Shown one piece after another: positions 28,523-38,229 of a DNA stretch of 64,000 nucleotides. Below the pieces are notes generated by a model. The model saw only the letters and a program-made list of their open reading frames with translations. It was not told where the DNA came from and ran no database searches. The position numbers were made by a program, and so were the translations under genes. The stretch is from Brucepastera parasyntrophica (GTDB taxonomy: Bacteria > Spirochaetota > Spirochaetia > Treponematales > Treponemataceae), in contig NZ_CP084606.1 of assembly GCF_022376835.1 (NCBI RefSeq), positions 2,164,501 to 2,228,500 of the forward strand, given 5' to 3'. Every line of letters starts with the position of its first letter. The first letter of the stretch is position 1.

Positions 28523-29586
28523 TTAATGTAATGATAATAGATGATTCAGCTGTCGTGCGGCAAACCATTTCCGAAATCCTTTCCGGCGAACCGGACATTA
28601 AAGTCATTGCCACAGCCTCGGATCCCTATGACGCCGCGGAAAAACTCAAGCATCTGGTTCCCGACGTTATTATTCTTGATATTGAAATGCCCCGTATGGA
28701 CGGACTGACCTTTCTCAAAAAACTGATGAGCCAGCACCCTCTGCCGGTTATCATTTGCTCAAGCAAGGCTGAAGAAGGCTCCCAGAATGTATTCCAGGCA
28801 ATGCAGTTCGGCGCTGTTGATATAATCCAGAAACCAAAAGTAGGAACAAAACAATTTATTGAAGACTCACGGGTAATGATCTCCGATGCGGTAAGGGCGG
28901 CTCACATGACTCAGGTTAAAAAACTATCACCAAATAAAATTCATACTGTGGCGCCTAAACTGACAGCCGATGTTATTATGCCAATGCCTTCCCATACCAT
29001 CAATATAGATACCACGGAAAGCGTTGTAGCTATCGGGGCTTCAACAGGCGGAACAGAAGCCCTGCGCGTGCTTCTTGAAAAACTGCCGATAGACTGTCCC
29101 GGCATTGTTATTGTGCAGCATATGCCCGAACATTTTACCGCGGCTTTCGCCGCCCGGCTGAATGGTATCTGCCAGGTCAATGTCAGGGAAGCGGAAGACA
29201 ACGACTCGGTCCTCCGGGGCCGGGTACTCATTGCTCCGGGTAACAAGCATCTTCTGCTCAAACGCGCGGGAGCCCGGTATTATGTGGAAGTAAAGACAGG
29301 TCCGCTGGTTTCGCGCCACCGCCCGTCAGTCGACGTTTTATTCAGGTCAACAGCAAGATATGCCGGGAAAAACGCGATAGGCGTCATTATGACCGGCATG
29401 GGTGATGACGGAGCAAAGGGAATGCTCGAAATGAAGGAATCCGGGGCCTATAATATTGCCCAGGATGAGGCATCCTGTGTAGTTTTCGGCATGCCGAAAG
29501 AAGCAATTAAGCTGGGTGCGGTTGATAAGATTCTGCCGCTTGAAGAAATAGCTGATCATATAATCAGGAAAAGCAACACAATGTGA
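28519..29586 (+). CDS. cheB: Chemotaxis methylesterase/glutamine deamidase CheB
   Basis: 355 residues. A receiver domain ([11 protein letters not shown], phosphoacceptor in [14 protein letters not shown]) is joined to a methylesterase domain with the catalytic Ser in [12 protein letters not shown], His in [13 protein letters not shown] and Asp in [11 protein letters not shown]. It removes receptor methyl groups, opposing CheR, when phosphorylated by CheA. Start overlaps cheR by 4 bases. Full family length with no visible defects. Confidence 0.96.
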   Translation: MINVMIIDDSAVVRQTISEILSGEPDIKVIATASDPYDAAEKLKHLVPDVIILDIEMPRMDGLTFLKKLMSQHPLPVIICSSKAEEGSQNVFQAMQFGAVDIIQKPKVGTKQFIEDSRVMISDAVRAAHMTQVKKLSPNKIHTVAPKLTADVIMPMPSHTINIDTTESVVAIGASTGGTEALRVLLEKLPIDCPGIVIVQHMPEHFTAAFAARLNGICQVNVREAEDNDSVLRGRVLIAPGNKHLLLKRAGARYYVEVKTGPLVSRHRPSVDVLFRSTARYAGKNAIGVIMTGMGDDGAKGMLEMKESGAYNIAQDEASCVVFGMPKEAIKLGAVDKILPLEEIADHIIRKSNTM

Positions 29587-29645
29587 GAAACCTTTTTCGG
29601 AAAAGGTTTTCTGGTTTACAGCAAAAATGTTATGGAGGAAGTGTA

Positions 29646-30011
29646 GTGGGAGCATCAATTCTTATTGTGGATGACTCGGTTTCAATCCGGCAAAGTGTCC
29701 GTTTTATTCTTGAACAGAGCGGATACACGGTTTTTGAAGCATCGGACGGAGTAGAGGCGCTGAAGCGGCTGGGGGAACAAAAAATACAGCTGATAATAAC
29801 AGATGTTAATATGCCGAATATGGACGGGTTAACACTGGTTAAAAAAGTCCGTGAAACAGCTTCAGTCAAATTTGTTCCCATTCTGGTTCTTACTACCGAG
29901 TCGCAGGGTTCGGTTGTTGAGGAAGGAAAAAAGGCCGGCGCGACCGGCTGGATTGTAAAACCCTTTGACGACCAGAAATTGATCGATACGATCAAAAAAG
30001 TAATTCCTTGA
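29646..30011 (+). CDS. cheY: CheY-type response regulator
   Basis: 121-residue single receiver domain: ILIVDDSVSIRQSVRFIL, phosphoacceptor in LIITDVNMPNMDGLTLV, Thr in VLTTES and Lys in WIVKPFDDQKL. It carries the signal from CheA to the flagellar motor. Start set at GTG 29646, which has GGAGGAA six bases upstream; the longer open frame reaching back to 29583 has no family residues. The TGA overlaps the TTG start of cheD. Confidence 0.93.
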   Translation: MGASILIVDDSVSIRQSVRFILEQSGYTVFEASDGVEALKRLGEQKIQLIITDVNMPNMDGLTLVKKVRETASVKFVPILVLTTESQGSVVEEGKKAGATGWIVKPFDDQKLIDTIKKVIP

Positions 30012-30601
30012 AAGACGCGTCATTAAAACATAATTCCCAATTCGGAAAGATGGAAAAATATATCGGTCCGGGGGAATTTTACGCCTCTGATGAGGATGTT
30101 ATTATTTCCACACTTCTTGGTTCCTGCATTTCGGTCGCTCTGTATGACCCGATAACGGTAGTCGGCGGTCTCAATCATTTTATGCTGCCTTTCCCGAAAA
30201 CCAAGGACAGCGCCCTGCAGCCCAATACTACCCGGTATGGCATTAACGCAATGGAAATGCTCATAAATGATATTCTGAAACTTGGAGGGAAAAAGAACCA
30301 GCTGCTTGCCAAAGTTTTCGGCGGCGGCGCTGTACTTGAGCATCTGACTGCGGCAACATACGATGTCCCGAAAATGAATATCAAGTTTGCTTTTGAATTT
30401 CTGGAAACTGAAGGTATTCCGATTAAGGCGTACAATGTCGGCGGCAATCTGCCCCGGAGACTTTTCTTTTTCCCGCAGACCGCCAAAGTTTTTATGAAAT
30501 ACAGTAAAAAAGAGACGCACAATCTCGCGCGCACTGAAAAAACCTATTCCCAGACAGCGGATTCGGTCTCGGTGGAGGCCGGTACTCCGATTCTGTTTTA
30601 A
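30008..30601 (+). CDS. cheD: Chemoreceptor glutamine deamidase CheD
   Basis: 197 residues (or 183 from the ATG at 30050). CheD deamidates receptor glutamines and, in some bacteria, binds CheC. Catalytic Cys in LLGSCISVALYD and His in GGLNHFMLPF are present, followed by YGINAMEMLIN and AKVFGGGAV. The TTG at 30008 overlaps the cheY stop as TTGA, matching the coupling style of this operon, so it is preferred. Last gene of the cluster; its end overlaps pdxA, on the other strand, by 4 bases. No cheC or cheX is seen here. Confidence 0.93.
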   Translation: MKDASLKHNSQFGKMEKYIGPGEFYASDEDVIISTLLGSCISVALYDPITVVGGLNHFMLPFPKTKDSALQPNTTRYGINAMEMLINDILKLGGKKNQLLAKVFGGGAVLEHLTAATYDVPKMNIKFAFEFLETEGIPIKAYNVGGNLPRRLFFFPQTAKVFMKYSKKETHNLARTEKTYSQTADSVSVEAGTPILF

Positions 30602-31506
30602 TCCCCGCCTGCATTTTTCCGGCAGTATTTTACCGCAATTCTGATCGCTTCCATCATGCTGGTTTCGCTGGCGATACCTTTGCCCGCTATGTCAAAGGCC
30701 GTGCCGTGGTCGACGCTTGTCCGGAGAAAGGGCAGGCCCAGGGTCAGTGAAACGGTCCGCTCGAAGTCAAGTGTTTTGCAGGCTATATGGCCCTGGTCAT
30801 GGTACAGGGCCAGGACCGCGTCATACCGGCCTTCTTTCGCGAAATGGAAAACCGAATCCGCGCCGACAGGACCTTCAACATGAATTCCGTCCCGGGAGGC
30901 TCGGGTAACTGCCGAGGTTATAAAGGTTTCTTCATTGCCGAACAGACCGTGTTCCCCGCAGTGGGGATTGAGGCCTGCAACGGCGATAAAGGGGTCCGGC
31001 ATTCCCAGGGTTTTATCCATGGCATCGGCGCATTTAAACAGATATGAATAAACCCTGTCCTCCGTTACCAGATCACAGGCCTGGCGCAGGGAAACATGCC
31101 TCGAAAGAAAAAACACCCTGAGGGACCGGGTTTCAAACATAGTCAGCGGGTCTTCCGAATTTGTCAGTTCCGCGAGGATTTCAGTATGGCCGATAAAAGG
31201 AACGCCGGCCGCTCTCAGGCTTTCCTTGTGTATCGGGGCGGTAACAAGGGCGTCTATATCCCCCGCAAGAGCCGCCTCCACTGCCGACGATATTGAGGCA
31301 AACGCCAGCCTCCCGCCTTCGGCGCTGATTTTTCCCGGTATTACGCCCGCTTTTCTGATGTGTTCCGGACTGCTCAGCCCGAATATAACCGGCTCACAGA
31401 TGTCCGAGATTTCCTGGCGCACAAGTGTTTTTATTACTATTTCCGGTCCTATTCCCGCGGGATCGCCGGTAGTTACGCCTATCCGTGGTTTATATGTATG
31501 GTTCAT
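30598..31506 (-). CDS. pdxA: 4-hydroxythreonine-4-phosphate dehydrogenase family protein (PdxA)
   Basis: 302-residue metal- and NAD-dependent dehydrogenase, used in pyridoxal phosphate synthesis in species with the DXP-dependent route. Motifs: GVTTGDPAGIGPEIV at the N-terminus, TAPIHKE, the metal-ligand His residues in FIGHTEILAE, ALYHDQGHIACK and SVDHGTAFDIAGKG. Some PdxA paralogs (PdxA2) act on erythronate or threonate phosphate instead, and no other pdx gene is nearby to decide between the two. Convergent with cheD. Confidence 0.85.
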   Translation of the reverse strand: MNHTYKPRIGVTTGDPAGIGPEIVIKTLVRQEISDICEPVIFGLSSPEHIRKAGVIPGKISAEGGRLAFASISSAVEAALAGDIDALVTAPIHKESLRAAGVPFIGHTEILAELTNSEDPLTMFETRSLRVFFLSRHVSLRQACDLVTEDRVYSYLFKCADAMDKTLGMPDPFIAVAGLNPHCGEHGLFGNEETFITSAVTRASRDGIHVEGPVGADSVFHFAKEGRYDAVLALYHDQGHIACKTLDFERTVSLTLGLPFLRTSVDHGTAFDIAGKGIASETSMMEAIRIAVKYCRKNAGGD

Positions 31507-31604
31507 ACCTTCAGTATAACAAAATTCCGGAAATACGGTACAAATTTATGAAACAGGGGCTGATTTTTCTTGCGCAAAATGACAGCGCATGATATTTTGT
31601 AAAT

Positions 31605-33517
31605 ATGGATCAGACACTGACAAAACTAATACAGCGTACTGCCCTGGAAAATCCCGAAATTCCTGCGCAGTATTCTAAAGACGCAACGGGTGAATTCCAG
31701 CCGGTTCTTTATAAAGAACTGCTTGAACTAATGCTGGATTATGCAGGTGCTTTACTCTCCATCGGACACGCGCGGGGAGACCATATCGGGCTTATTGCCG
31801 ACGACCGCAAGGAATGGTTTCACTCGAGTCTGGGGATAATGGCTATTGGCGCGGCGGATGTTCCCCGCGGAAGTGACGCTACAGCAAAAGAGATCGTATA
31901 TATTCTGTCGTTTGCAGGCTGCAAGACGACTGTTCTTGAAAACGATGCCCAGGTCCAGAAAATTCTCGATAACCGCAGCGATTTGCCTCTGCTCAAGACG
32001 CTGATCGTATTTGATATGCCGGAATCACCGGACCGGATCAAGCAGATCCGCAAAGAAGGATTTACCCTTTACAGTTATGATGAATTTATTGAACTTGGAA
32101 AAAATACCGTGCGGAGCATCCCAACCGGGTTGAAGATGAACTCGAAAAAGGCCAGTGGGATGAAATCGCTACCATTATTTTTACTTCCGGAACAACAGGC
32201 CAGCCAAAGGGTGTAATGCTCAGTCACGGAAATTTTCTGTGCCAGCTTGAAGAACTCCCTGAAAGAATTGTTCTGTACCCCGGCGACAAGGCCCTGTGTG
32301 TGCTTCCGGTATGGCATTCTTTCCAGAGGCTGTGTGAATATGTTATTACAAACGCCGCGACGGCGATTATATACTCAAAACCCGTAGGCAGCATTCTTCT
32401 TGCGGATATCGCCAAAATGAACCCCCAGATACTGCCCTCGGTCCCCCGGATATGGGAATCAGTATATGACGGTATTTACCGGACAATGCGGAAAACCGGC
32501 GGCATAACCTGGATACTGTTCAACTTTTTTGTTAATGTCGCTATTTTATATTCACGGTGCGCCCGGGCCGTCACCGGCCAGCAGCCCCTGCTTTACAGAG
32601 GCCAGCGGGTCCTGCGCGCCATTCTCCTCTGTATTCCTGCAATTCTGCTTTTTCCCCTTAAAGCCCTCGGAAGTCTTCTGGTTTTCAGAAAAATCCGCGT
32701 AAAGCTGGGCAACGCTTTCAGGGAAGGTGTATCCGGCGGCGGCGCGCTGCCCCCGAATATTGACGAATTCTTCTGGGCAATCGGGGTCAAGGTCCTTGAA
32801 GGTTACGGTCTGACCGAAACCGCTCCGGTTGTGGCAGTCCGTCCGTTTAAAAAACCTGTTTTCGGTACCATCGGATCGGCTCTTTCCTGCTGTGAAGTCA
32901 AAATTGTCGATGACGGAGGAAAGGAAGTGGCTCCCGGTGTAAAGGGAACGGTAATGGTGAAGGGCGAGAATGTCATGAAAGGATATTATAATAATCCGGA
33001 ACTGACGGCCAAGGTTATTTCTCCGGACGGCTGGTTTGATACCGGCGACCTGGGCTATAAAACGCTCCGGGGCGAAATTGTCCTGCGCGGACGCAAGAAA
33101 GATACTATTGTTCTGCGCGGCGGGGAAAATATAGAACCCGCGCCCATCGAAATGAAAATAAACGAGTCGCGTTATATTCTGCAGTCCGTTGTTCTCGGAC
33201 AGGACCAGAGATACCTGGGAACTTTGCTGGTTGTTAACAAGGACGAACTTACAGCCTGGGCTGAAAATAATTCCATATCCACGGAACATTTTTCACATCT
33301 GCTTCATGATCCCCAGGTTATAAAAATGTACGAAAACGAAGTAAATGAACTCGTCAGCGCGAAAACGGGTTTCAAGATGTTTGAGCGGATTAACCGTATC
33401 GCTCTTTTGGAAAAACCCTTTGAAACCGGCGTGGAGCTTTCCGCAAAACAGGAAATCATGCGCTACAAACTGGACGATCTGTACCACAAGGAAATCAGGA
33501 AACTGTTTCATAATTAA
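31605..33517 (+). CDS. AMP-forming long-chain acyl-CoA synthetase (one frameshift)
   Basis: About 637-residue ANL-superfamily enzyme that activates fatty acids with ATP and CoA. The adenylate-binding P-loop is IIFTSGTTGQPKGVMLSHGN, followed by YGLTETAPVV, the A5-type GWFDTGDLGY and the hinge RGRKKDTIVLRGGENI. The frame breaks at the A-run 32099-32104; one restored A gives KKYRAEHPNRVEDELEKG and joins both halves. A second ligase of the same group is encoded at 55565. Such enzymes in host-associated spirochetes are thought to use scavenged fatty acids; the substrate cannot be read from the sequence. Confidence 0.88.
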
Positions 33518-33591
33518 CTAATGACAGTTTGCCTGAAATCCCGGACTTTTCATGGTGAAGAGGGGCTTTCAAATTATAAAGCCGGAAGAAA

Positions 33592-34221
33592 ATGGGTGTT
33601 TCACTGTCTTTTCAGTTTATAGTTTCCCTCGCGGCCATACTTGTATGGTGGTTTTACCTGGCTGTTCTGACCCGGAAAATAGCTGTCAGCAAAAACTATA
33701 ACCGTATCTGGATTGTGTTCGGCTTTCTGGCCGCGCCCCTCGCGTATCTTCTTATAGCCCTGGCTCCCGATCCTGATGAACAGAAAAATCCCGGACATGG
33801 TCCGGAAGTGTCTCCGGAAGACCGGACCGCCATAACCCGGAAGCAGAAGGTTTATAACAAACTGCTGGGAAATCTGCTGTATGGAAGGGCCACAGGACTT
33901 ATATATCTGTTTGTATCGCTTATAAGCAGCGCCGCGAATTATTTTCTTCTCGGTTACGGAACCCGCTACAATTTACTGCTTGTGTTTTTTTCCTGTGTGT
34001 TCCCGGTTATGGGAATCGCCTTTCTTCTTTTTCCGGGCCCGGAAATCAGATATGGGGAAATATCCCATATGAAATCGTCCCTGAAGTATTTTATTTCAAA
34101 GTCTGGAAAAAAAGAAAGGATTATCTGGAGCATAGCGCTGGCGCTGGGAATACTTATATGGCTGTACGCGGGAATCCGGATTGATGAAATGTTTAACGCC
34201 GTTTTCGGAAGGTTTTTTTAA
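33592..34221 (+). CDS. Multi-pass membrane protein, unknown function
   Basis: 209 residues with about five hydrophobic segments: residues 8-28 (FIVSLAAILVWWFYLAVL), 38-58, 100-120, 122-145 and the last 40. The cytoplasmic-looking loop PDPDEQKNPGHGPEVSPEDR is acidic. No family recognised. It follows the acyl-CoA synthetase by 74 bases in the same direction and may share its transcript; a hairpin follows it. Confidence 0.6.
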   Translation: MGVSLSFQFIVSLAAILVWWFYLAVLTRKIAVSKNYNRIWIVFGFLAAPLAYLLIALAPDPDEQKNPGHGPEVSPEDRTAITRKQKVYNKLLGNLLYGRATGLIYLFVSLISSAANYFLLGYGTRYNLLLVFFSCVFPVMGIAFLLFPGPEIRYGEISHMKSSLKYFISKSGKKERIIWSIALALGILIWLYAGIRIDEMFNAVFGRFF

Positions 34222-34262
34222 GCAGGCCCCTCATGAGTGATTTTCTATCCCTGATATATGCA

Positions 34263-34281
34263 GGCGGAAAACCTTTCCGCC
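34263..34281 (+). terminator. Hairpin after the membrane protein gene
   Basis: GGCGGAAA and TTTCCGCC form a perfect 8-bp stem with a 3-base loop, 42 bases after the stop at 34221. No T-run follows. Confidence 0.4.
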
Positions 34282-34310
34282 GGATTCCATTATCAACCTC
34301 ATAATTACTG

Positions 34311-34344
34311 CAAAGATATACTATGATGTTATAGTATATCTTTG
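34311..34344. repeat. AT-rich perfect inverted repeat
   Basis: CAAAGATATACTAT and ATAGTATATCTTTG form a perfect 14-bp stem with loop GATGTT. A related half (TAGTATAATGTCATAGTATA) follows at 34345-34366. It lies between the convergent membrane protein and TraX genes. It may be a bidirectional terminator or a binding site. Confidence 0.5.
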
Positions 34345-34408
34345 TAGTATAATGTCATAGTATATATCAACGGACCTGTTTGTCTGATCTCCGGTTTCTA
34401 TGTCTGGT

Positions 34409-35194
34409 TCAGGAACCCCTGAGAAATCCCAATATCAGTAAATGGGCCGGATAGAATATGTAAAAGAACCATTTTGAAAATCCTGTTTTTCTTCCTTTTT
34501 CTCCGGCATAGAAAAATATTGGAATTATGGGCAGAAGCATGCCTGTGTTTTTTACTATTTCCTTATAATAATCAGAGACAATTTCAAGGTTCCCGTGATA
34601 TATAAGCTGGGACGCCGGATATGTTATCAATTCAAGGACCCCGATATACAGCAGGACCACCAGCGCATATCCGAATAGCTGGTTTTTTCTGTTACCGTAA
34701 TAGAAATCAAAAACAAGCATCATGATAATGCCCGCTGTACCCCAGTCGGCAGGTATGCACAGGGTAATCAGCAGCATAACGAGAAATAGTTTTACCGGTT
34801 TGTTTTTTATTTCACGCCGGGCTTTTATTGCCAGTACGCCCAGCAGGATTGTATAAATAACATCCATTTTCAGGAAATGTATATTGCTGAACACCCCTCC
34901 GGCTTCAAAATATATAAACGGAAAATAACTGATAGCCGCGAACACAAACAGACGGAAAATATACCTGCCGATATTCCTGGTATGGTGATAGCCTTCCACC
35001 GCTGCATAGAACATCAGAGGCCCTGCCGTTTTTCCGATAAAGCGCATCACTATAAGCAGCAATTCATTGTGAACAAATGACAGAGCAATGTGGTCTATAA
35101 GCATTGCGAGTACCGCAATGTATTTTAAGCAATTTATTGTCAGCGGTCCTTTTTGCGGCGGGTTACTGACGGCAATCTCCTGATCAGTTTCCAT
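34409..35194 (-). CDS. TraX-family membrane protein
   Basis: 261 residues, about eight hydrophobic segments. Signature residues of the TraX family: INCLKYIAVLAMLIDHIALS near the N-terminus, EGYHHTRNIGRYIFRLFVFA, MDVIYTILLGVLAI and a terminal FFYIFYPAHLLILGFL. The F-plasmid TraX acetylates pilin, but chromosomal homologs are widespread and of unknown role, probably membrane acyl- or acetyltransferases. Nothing here suggests a conjugative element. It follows slyX by 21 bases on the same strand. Confidence 0.8.
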   Translation of the reverse strand: METDQEIAVSNPPQKGPLTINCLKYIAVLAMLIDHIALSFVHNELLLIVMRFIGKTAGPLMFYAAVEGYHHTRNIGRYIFRLFVFAAISYFPFIYFEAGGVFSNIHFLKMDVIYTILLGVLAIKARREIKNKPVKLFLVMLLITLCIPADWGTAGIIMMLVFDFYYGNRKNQLFGYALVVLLYIGVLELITYPASQLIYHGNLEIVSDYYKEIVKNTGMLLPIIPIFFYAGEKGRKTGFSKWFFYIFYPAHLLILGFLRGS

Positions 35195-35215
35195 TATGCT
35201 GCTTTCCGTTTGGCA

Positions 35216-35422
35216 TCAATAATGCGGCGGCCTGGCTCCCGGTATATCGGTTATGGCCGCTGCCATTTCTTCCAGTTTTTCCCTCATCTGTTTGTTTTCG
35301 GCTTTGTATTTGTCTATAACTTCCGTATGTTCGAGAACAATGTGATGAAGCGTGTTTACAAAATCTTCCAGATAGGCCAGTTTTGTTTCTATAAATGTCA
35401 GACGTTCCTGTGTATTTTCCAT
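35216..35422 (-). CDS. SlyX-like small coiled-coil protein
   Basis: 68 residues, mostly coiled coil (ERLTFIETKLAYLEDFVNTL), ending in the characteristic PGARPPHY of SlyX proteins. Start ATG 35422 is chosen because the family begins a few residues before this coil; the longer frame adds an unconserved 15 residues. Function of SlyX is unknown. It precedes the TraX-like gene. Confidence 0.75.
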   Translation of the reverse strand: MENTQERLTFIETKLAYLEDFVNTLHHIVLEHTEVIDKYKAENKQMREKLEEMAAAITDIPGARPPHY

Positions 35423-35540
35423 ATACACAGAGTATACCCGGTTACCGGGTTTATGAAAAGTTGGCAATCCCGCGGGCCAATAGCATCAAACGTTCTATTC
35501 TGCTATACTCGGTACATACTTTTTCATAAAGGAGCAAGCT

Positions 35541-36341
35541 ATGAAAAAACTGATTAAGACAGTTCTGGTTGTACTTCTCGCGCTCGGCGTGTTCGCGGGC
35601 TGTAAAAAACAAAAGGATGAAATGGTTCTGGTTGTTGGCGCGACGCCGGAGCCGCATGCCGCGATTCTCGCCCTCCTGGTCGATGATCTCGCGGAGGAAG
35701 GTATTACCCTGCAGATACGGGAATTCACCGACTACAGCACCCCGAATGAGGCTGTCGAGTCCGGCGAAATCGATGCAAACTTTTTCCAGCATATTCCGTA
35801 TCAGAATTCATTTAACAGTGAAAGAGGATATCATCTGGTTGATGTCGCCAGCGTGCATATTGAACCCCTCGCTCTGTATTCAAAAAAATACACCTCCCTG
35901 GAGGATATTCCTTCCGGCGCGGTAATCGCGGTCCCGAATGATCCGACCAATGAGGGCAGGGCTCTGCTGCTGCTGGAGTCAGCCGGGCTTATAACGCTTA
36001 ATCCGGATGCCGGACTGACCGCCACACCTATTGATATCACTGAAAACGCAAAGAACTTCAGGTTCCGGGAAATTGAGGCCGCTTCGCTGCCCCGCGTCCT
36101 TGCCGATGTTGATGCCGCAATTATTAACGGCAATTACGCGCTCCCCGCCGGGCTTACCGCCGCCAGGGACGGGCTCCTCGTTGAAGGCAGTGATTCACCC
36201 TATGTAAATGTTGTAACTGTCAAGGCGGGAAGTGAGGACAAGCCCAAGATCAAAGCTCTGGTCAAGGCAATTCTCAGTCCTGAAGTCAAGGAATATATTC
36301 TTCTCTCTTATCCTGACGGAGATGTAATTCCGGTATTCTGA
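35541..36341 (+). CDS. metQ: NlpA/MetQ-family substrate-binding lipoprotein
   Basis: 266-residue periplasmic lipoprotein that binds D- or L-methionine for an ABC importer. Signal peptide with lipobox VFAGC (Cys about residue 21), then VVGATPEPHAAIL, GEIDANFFQHIPYQNSF, VHIEPLALYSKKY, IAVPNDPTNEGRALLLLE and NYALPAGL, all typical of MetQ. AAAGGAG lies seven bases before the ATG. The usual partners metN and metI are not adjacent, so it is an orphan here; the ligand could be another small amino acid. Confidence 0.9.
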   Translation: MKKLIKTVLVVLLALGVFAGCKKQKDEMVLVVGATPEPHAAILALLVDDLAEEGITLQIREFTDYSTPNEAVESGEIDANFFQHIPYQNSFNSERGYHLVDVASVHIEPLALYSKKYTSLEDIPSGAVIAVPNDPTNEGRALLLLESAGLITLNPDAGLTATPIDITENAKNFRFREIEAASLPRVLADVDAAIINGNYALPAGLTAARDGLLVEGSDSPYVNVVTVKAGSEDKPKIKALVKAILSPEVKEYILLSYPDGDVIPVF

Positions 36342-36354
36342 AAAATATTTCAAG

Positions 36355-36387
36355 AAAAAAGGCTTTTCCGGGAGGAAAAGCCTTTTT
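36355..36387. terminator. Bidirectional intrinsic terminator
   Basis: GGCTTTTCC and GGAAAAGCC form a 9-bp stem with loop GGGA, flanked by A-run and T-run (extending the stem). It separates the convergent metQ and glycoside hydrolase genes and works on both strands in principle. Confidence 0.85.
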
Positions 36388-36400
36388 CATATAATAATGC

Positions 36401-37729
36401 TTACCGCTTTATAACTTCGATCTGTTGCGCTGCTTCACCGGAAGCGTCCGCTGTCCACGTTAAAATCACCGGCGTTTTGGTGAGTACAAGTTCTGTTTCC
36501 GCAGAAACGGTCTGAAACCCGCCGGACGCAATATCATGGACCAGATGCTGCGTTCCGGAAAGACTTACCTTCACCGGCACGGAACCGCCTTCATTCCAGA
36601 GAACAAGTGTCTGCGCCGAACTGCCGCAGAAAAGAAGGACCTGGGCGGACGAGGGAAGCCCTGTTTTTGTTACCAGATCGGGCCGGTAATCCGTACCCGC
36701 GATATATTTGCCGCATAATGCGTAGGCCGCCGCCCCGTCTTTTCTGGCATAATCGGGATACGCCAGACCGAAATACAGTTCGGAATCAAGTTTTGAGGGA
36801 GCTTCTCCCTTATTATATTTATCGAAGAGTTCATACCAGAAAAGAACCTTGACACCCCTTGCCGCATGTCCGGTCAGGGTTTTTACTACATAGGCCGGGA
36901 AGTTTTTTTCGGATACCCTGGTGGGATACCATCCCTTTGTCGGATACCCCACCTCCGTTATCCAGATATCGCCGGTGAAACCGAATTCTTTCACGATCTT
37001 TTCAAGTTTGTCAAATAAGCGCACGGAAGCTTTCGGACTGACTGCGTAAGGATGAAAGGAAATGGCGTCAGCCTGGTCCATGGCTCCCGCCTTAAACATT
37101 CCTTTGATAAAACCTTTGGGGACCCGCGAAACTGAAGCCGCTATGATATACGCTTCCGGGTCGATTTCCCTTATTTTTTCCGCGGCCGCCCTGGAAAGCT
37201 CATAAAAATCCTTGTTGGGGCCTCTCCAGAAAGTCCAGTTCGGCTCGTTCCATATTTCATAGGCGTCAATTCTCCCTTTATACCGGAGAACAACTTCTTC
37301 CACATACCTGAGGAAATAGGGGATTTTTTCAGGTATAATATGCCTGCGCGCCTCTACGTCCTCGCCGTAAATCCATCCGACATCATAAGCCAGTACGGCA
37401 AGGATTTTTTTCCCCGCGGCTTTTCCGGAATCCACAAAGTCGTCCCAGCGCTCGAAGTCCCAGGCACCCTCCGTCTCTTCTATCTGGTTCCATCTGAAGG
37501 TTTTTCTCATCCACACTGCGCTGAGGTCATCAAGCAGCTCATATTCTTCCTCTGTCCGGGTGTCCCCGGCGTGGGCCATGCCGAAAAAATCTTCCGGTAT
37601 GCGGCGGGACGTACCGGGCGTGAAAGTTGTTGAACATGAAAGGAGGGTTGAAAAAAATGCAAGCATAATGAATAACCTGAAAATTGATCCGGAAAAGAGT
37701 TTTTTTTCTTTTAATAGAGAAAATATCAT
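36401..37729 (-). CDS. Clan GH-A glycoside hydrolase lipoprotein
   Basis: 442 residues. Lipoprotein signal with lipobox LLSC (Cys about residue 32), then a TIM-barrel glycosidase. The likely acid/base Glu is in YEIWNEPNW (about 162) and the likely nucleophile Glu in IWITEVGYPT (about 259). HPYAVSP lies between them. This spacing fits GH39/GH5-like enzymes, but the exact family is not resolved. A beta-rich 90-residue tail follows the barrel. Start ATG 37729 with AAGGAA seven bases upstream. A surface or periplasmic enzyme for plant- or host-derived polysaccharide is likely. Stands alone, with no transporter or regulator attached. Confidence 0.8.
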   Translation of the reverse strand: MIFSLLKEKKLFSGSIFRLFIMLAFFSTLLSCSTTFTPGTSRRIPEDFFGMAHAGDTRTEEEYELLDDLSAVWMRKTFRWNQIEETEGAWDFERWDDFVDSGKAAGKKILAVLAYDVGWIYGEDVEARRHIIPEKIPYFLRYVEEVVLRYKGRIDAYEIWNEPNWTFWRGPNKDFYELSRAAAEKIREIDPEAYIIAASVSRVPKGFIKGMFKAGAMDQADAISFHPYAVSPKASVRLFDKLEKIVKEFGFTGDIWITEVGYPTKGWYPTRVSEKNFPAYVVKTLTGHAARGVKVLFWYELFDKYNKGEAPSKLDSELYFGLAYPDYARKDGAAAYALCGKYIAGTDYRPDLVTKTGLPSSAQVLLFCGSSAQTLVLWNEGGSVPVKVSLSGTQHLVHDIASGGFQTVSAETELVLTKTPVILTWTADASGEAAQQIEVIKR

Positions 37730-37979
37730 GCCGTATTCCTTCTGCAGTTACAGTTCCGGCCGCGATACAGGCCGCATTTTTTCTGACCAGCTTACAGCGT
37801 TATAGTAAGTGTATCATATTTTTTTCCATACGTTAAGTAAATTCCGGTATATAAACTGAACGTGATGGTTATTTGCGGTGTTTCCGGTCTGCGGCAGAGA
37901 TACGTTTTTTTTCAATATAATATCCGCAAACCTGAAATGCGCTTTCCGGATTTGGCTTTTGCACCGTTTTTCAGTATTA

Positions 37980-38080
37980 TATAGTCAAATAATCTGAATT
38001 ATTTGACTATTTCCGATTGTAAGTAATTCTGATATACGGAATAACTTATTCCTTGTATCAGAACCTTAAGATAAAGGAGT
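37980..38080 (+). repeat. Family A double-hairpin repeat, copy 3
   Basis: Palindrome 37981-38010 (ATAGTCAAATAATCT / GAATTATTTGACTAT, two mismatches at the centre), linker TTCCGATTGTAAG, and a second stem with arms TTCTGATA and TATCAGAA around GGAATAA/TTATTCC. It then reads TTAAGAT and AAAGGAGT at 38073-38080. It lies 150 bases before the receptor gene at 38230. The rest of the 37730-38229 gap shows no supported gene; a 27-codon frame at 38081 starts one base after GGAG, too close for translation. Confidence 0.8.
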
Positions 38081-38229
38081 ATGTCCTATATCCCTTTTTG
38101 CAGGTATATGTTTATTTTCGGTTTTATTTTTACGATAATAAGGATCGTACTGTTTTGCTGCTGAAAATTATGGATGCAATTAATGGCATTATACACATAA
38201 TCCGGTTATAACTGACCAAGGAGGAACCT

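Noticed and set aside
34409-35194. TraX-like gene as sign of a conjugative element
   Set aside because: No other transfer, relaxase, integrase or attachment-site signals nearby; chromosomal TraX homologs are common.
38081-38164. 27-codon hydrophobic ORF right after family A copy 3
   Set aside because: Its ATG is only one base from the GGAG of the repeat, too close for normal initiation, and no similar ORF follows the other copies.
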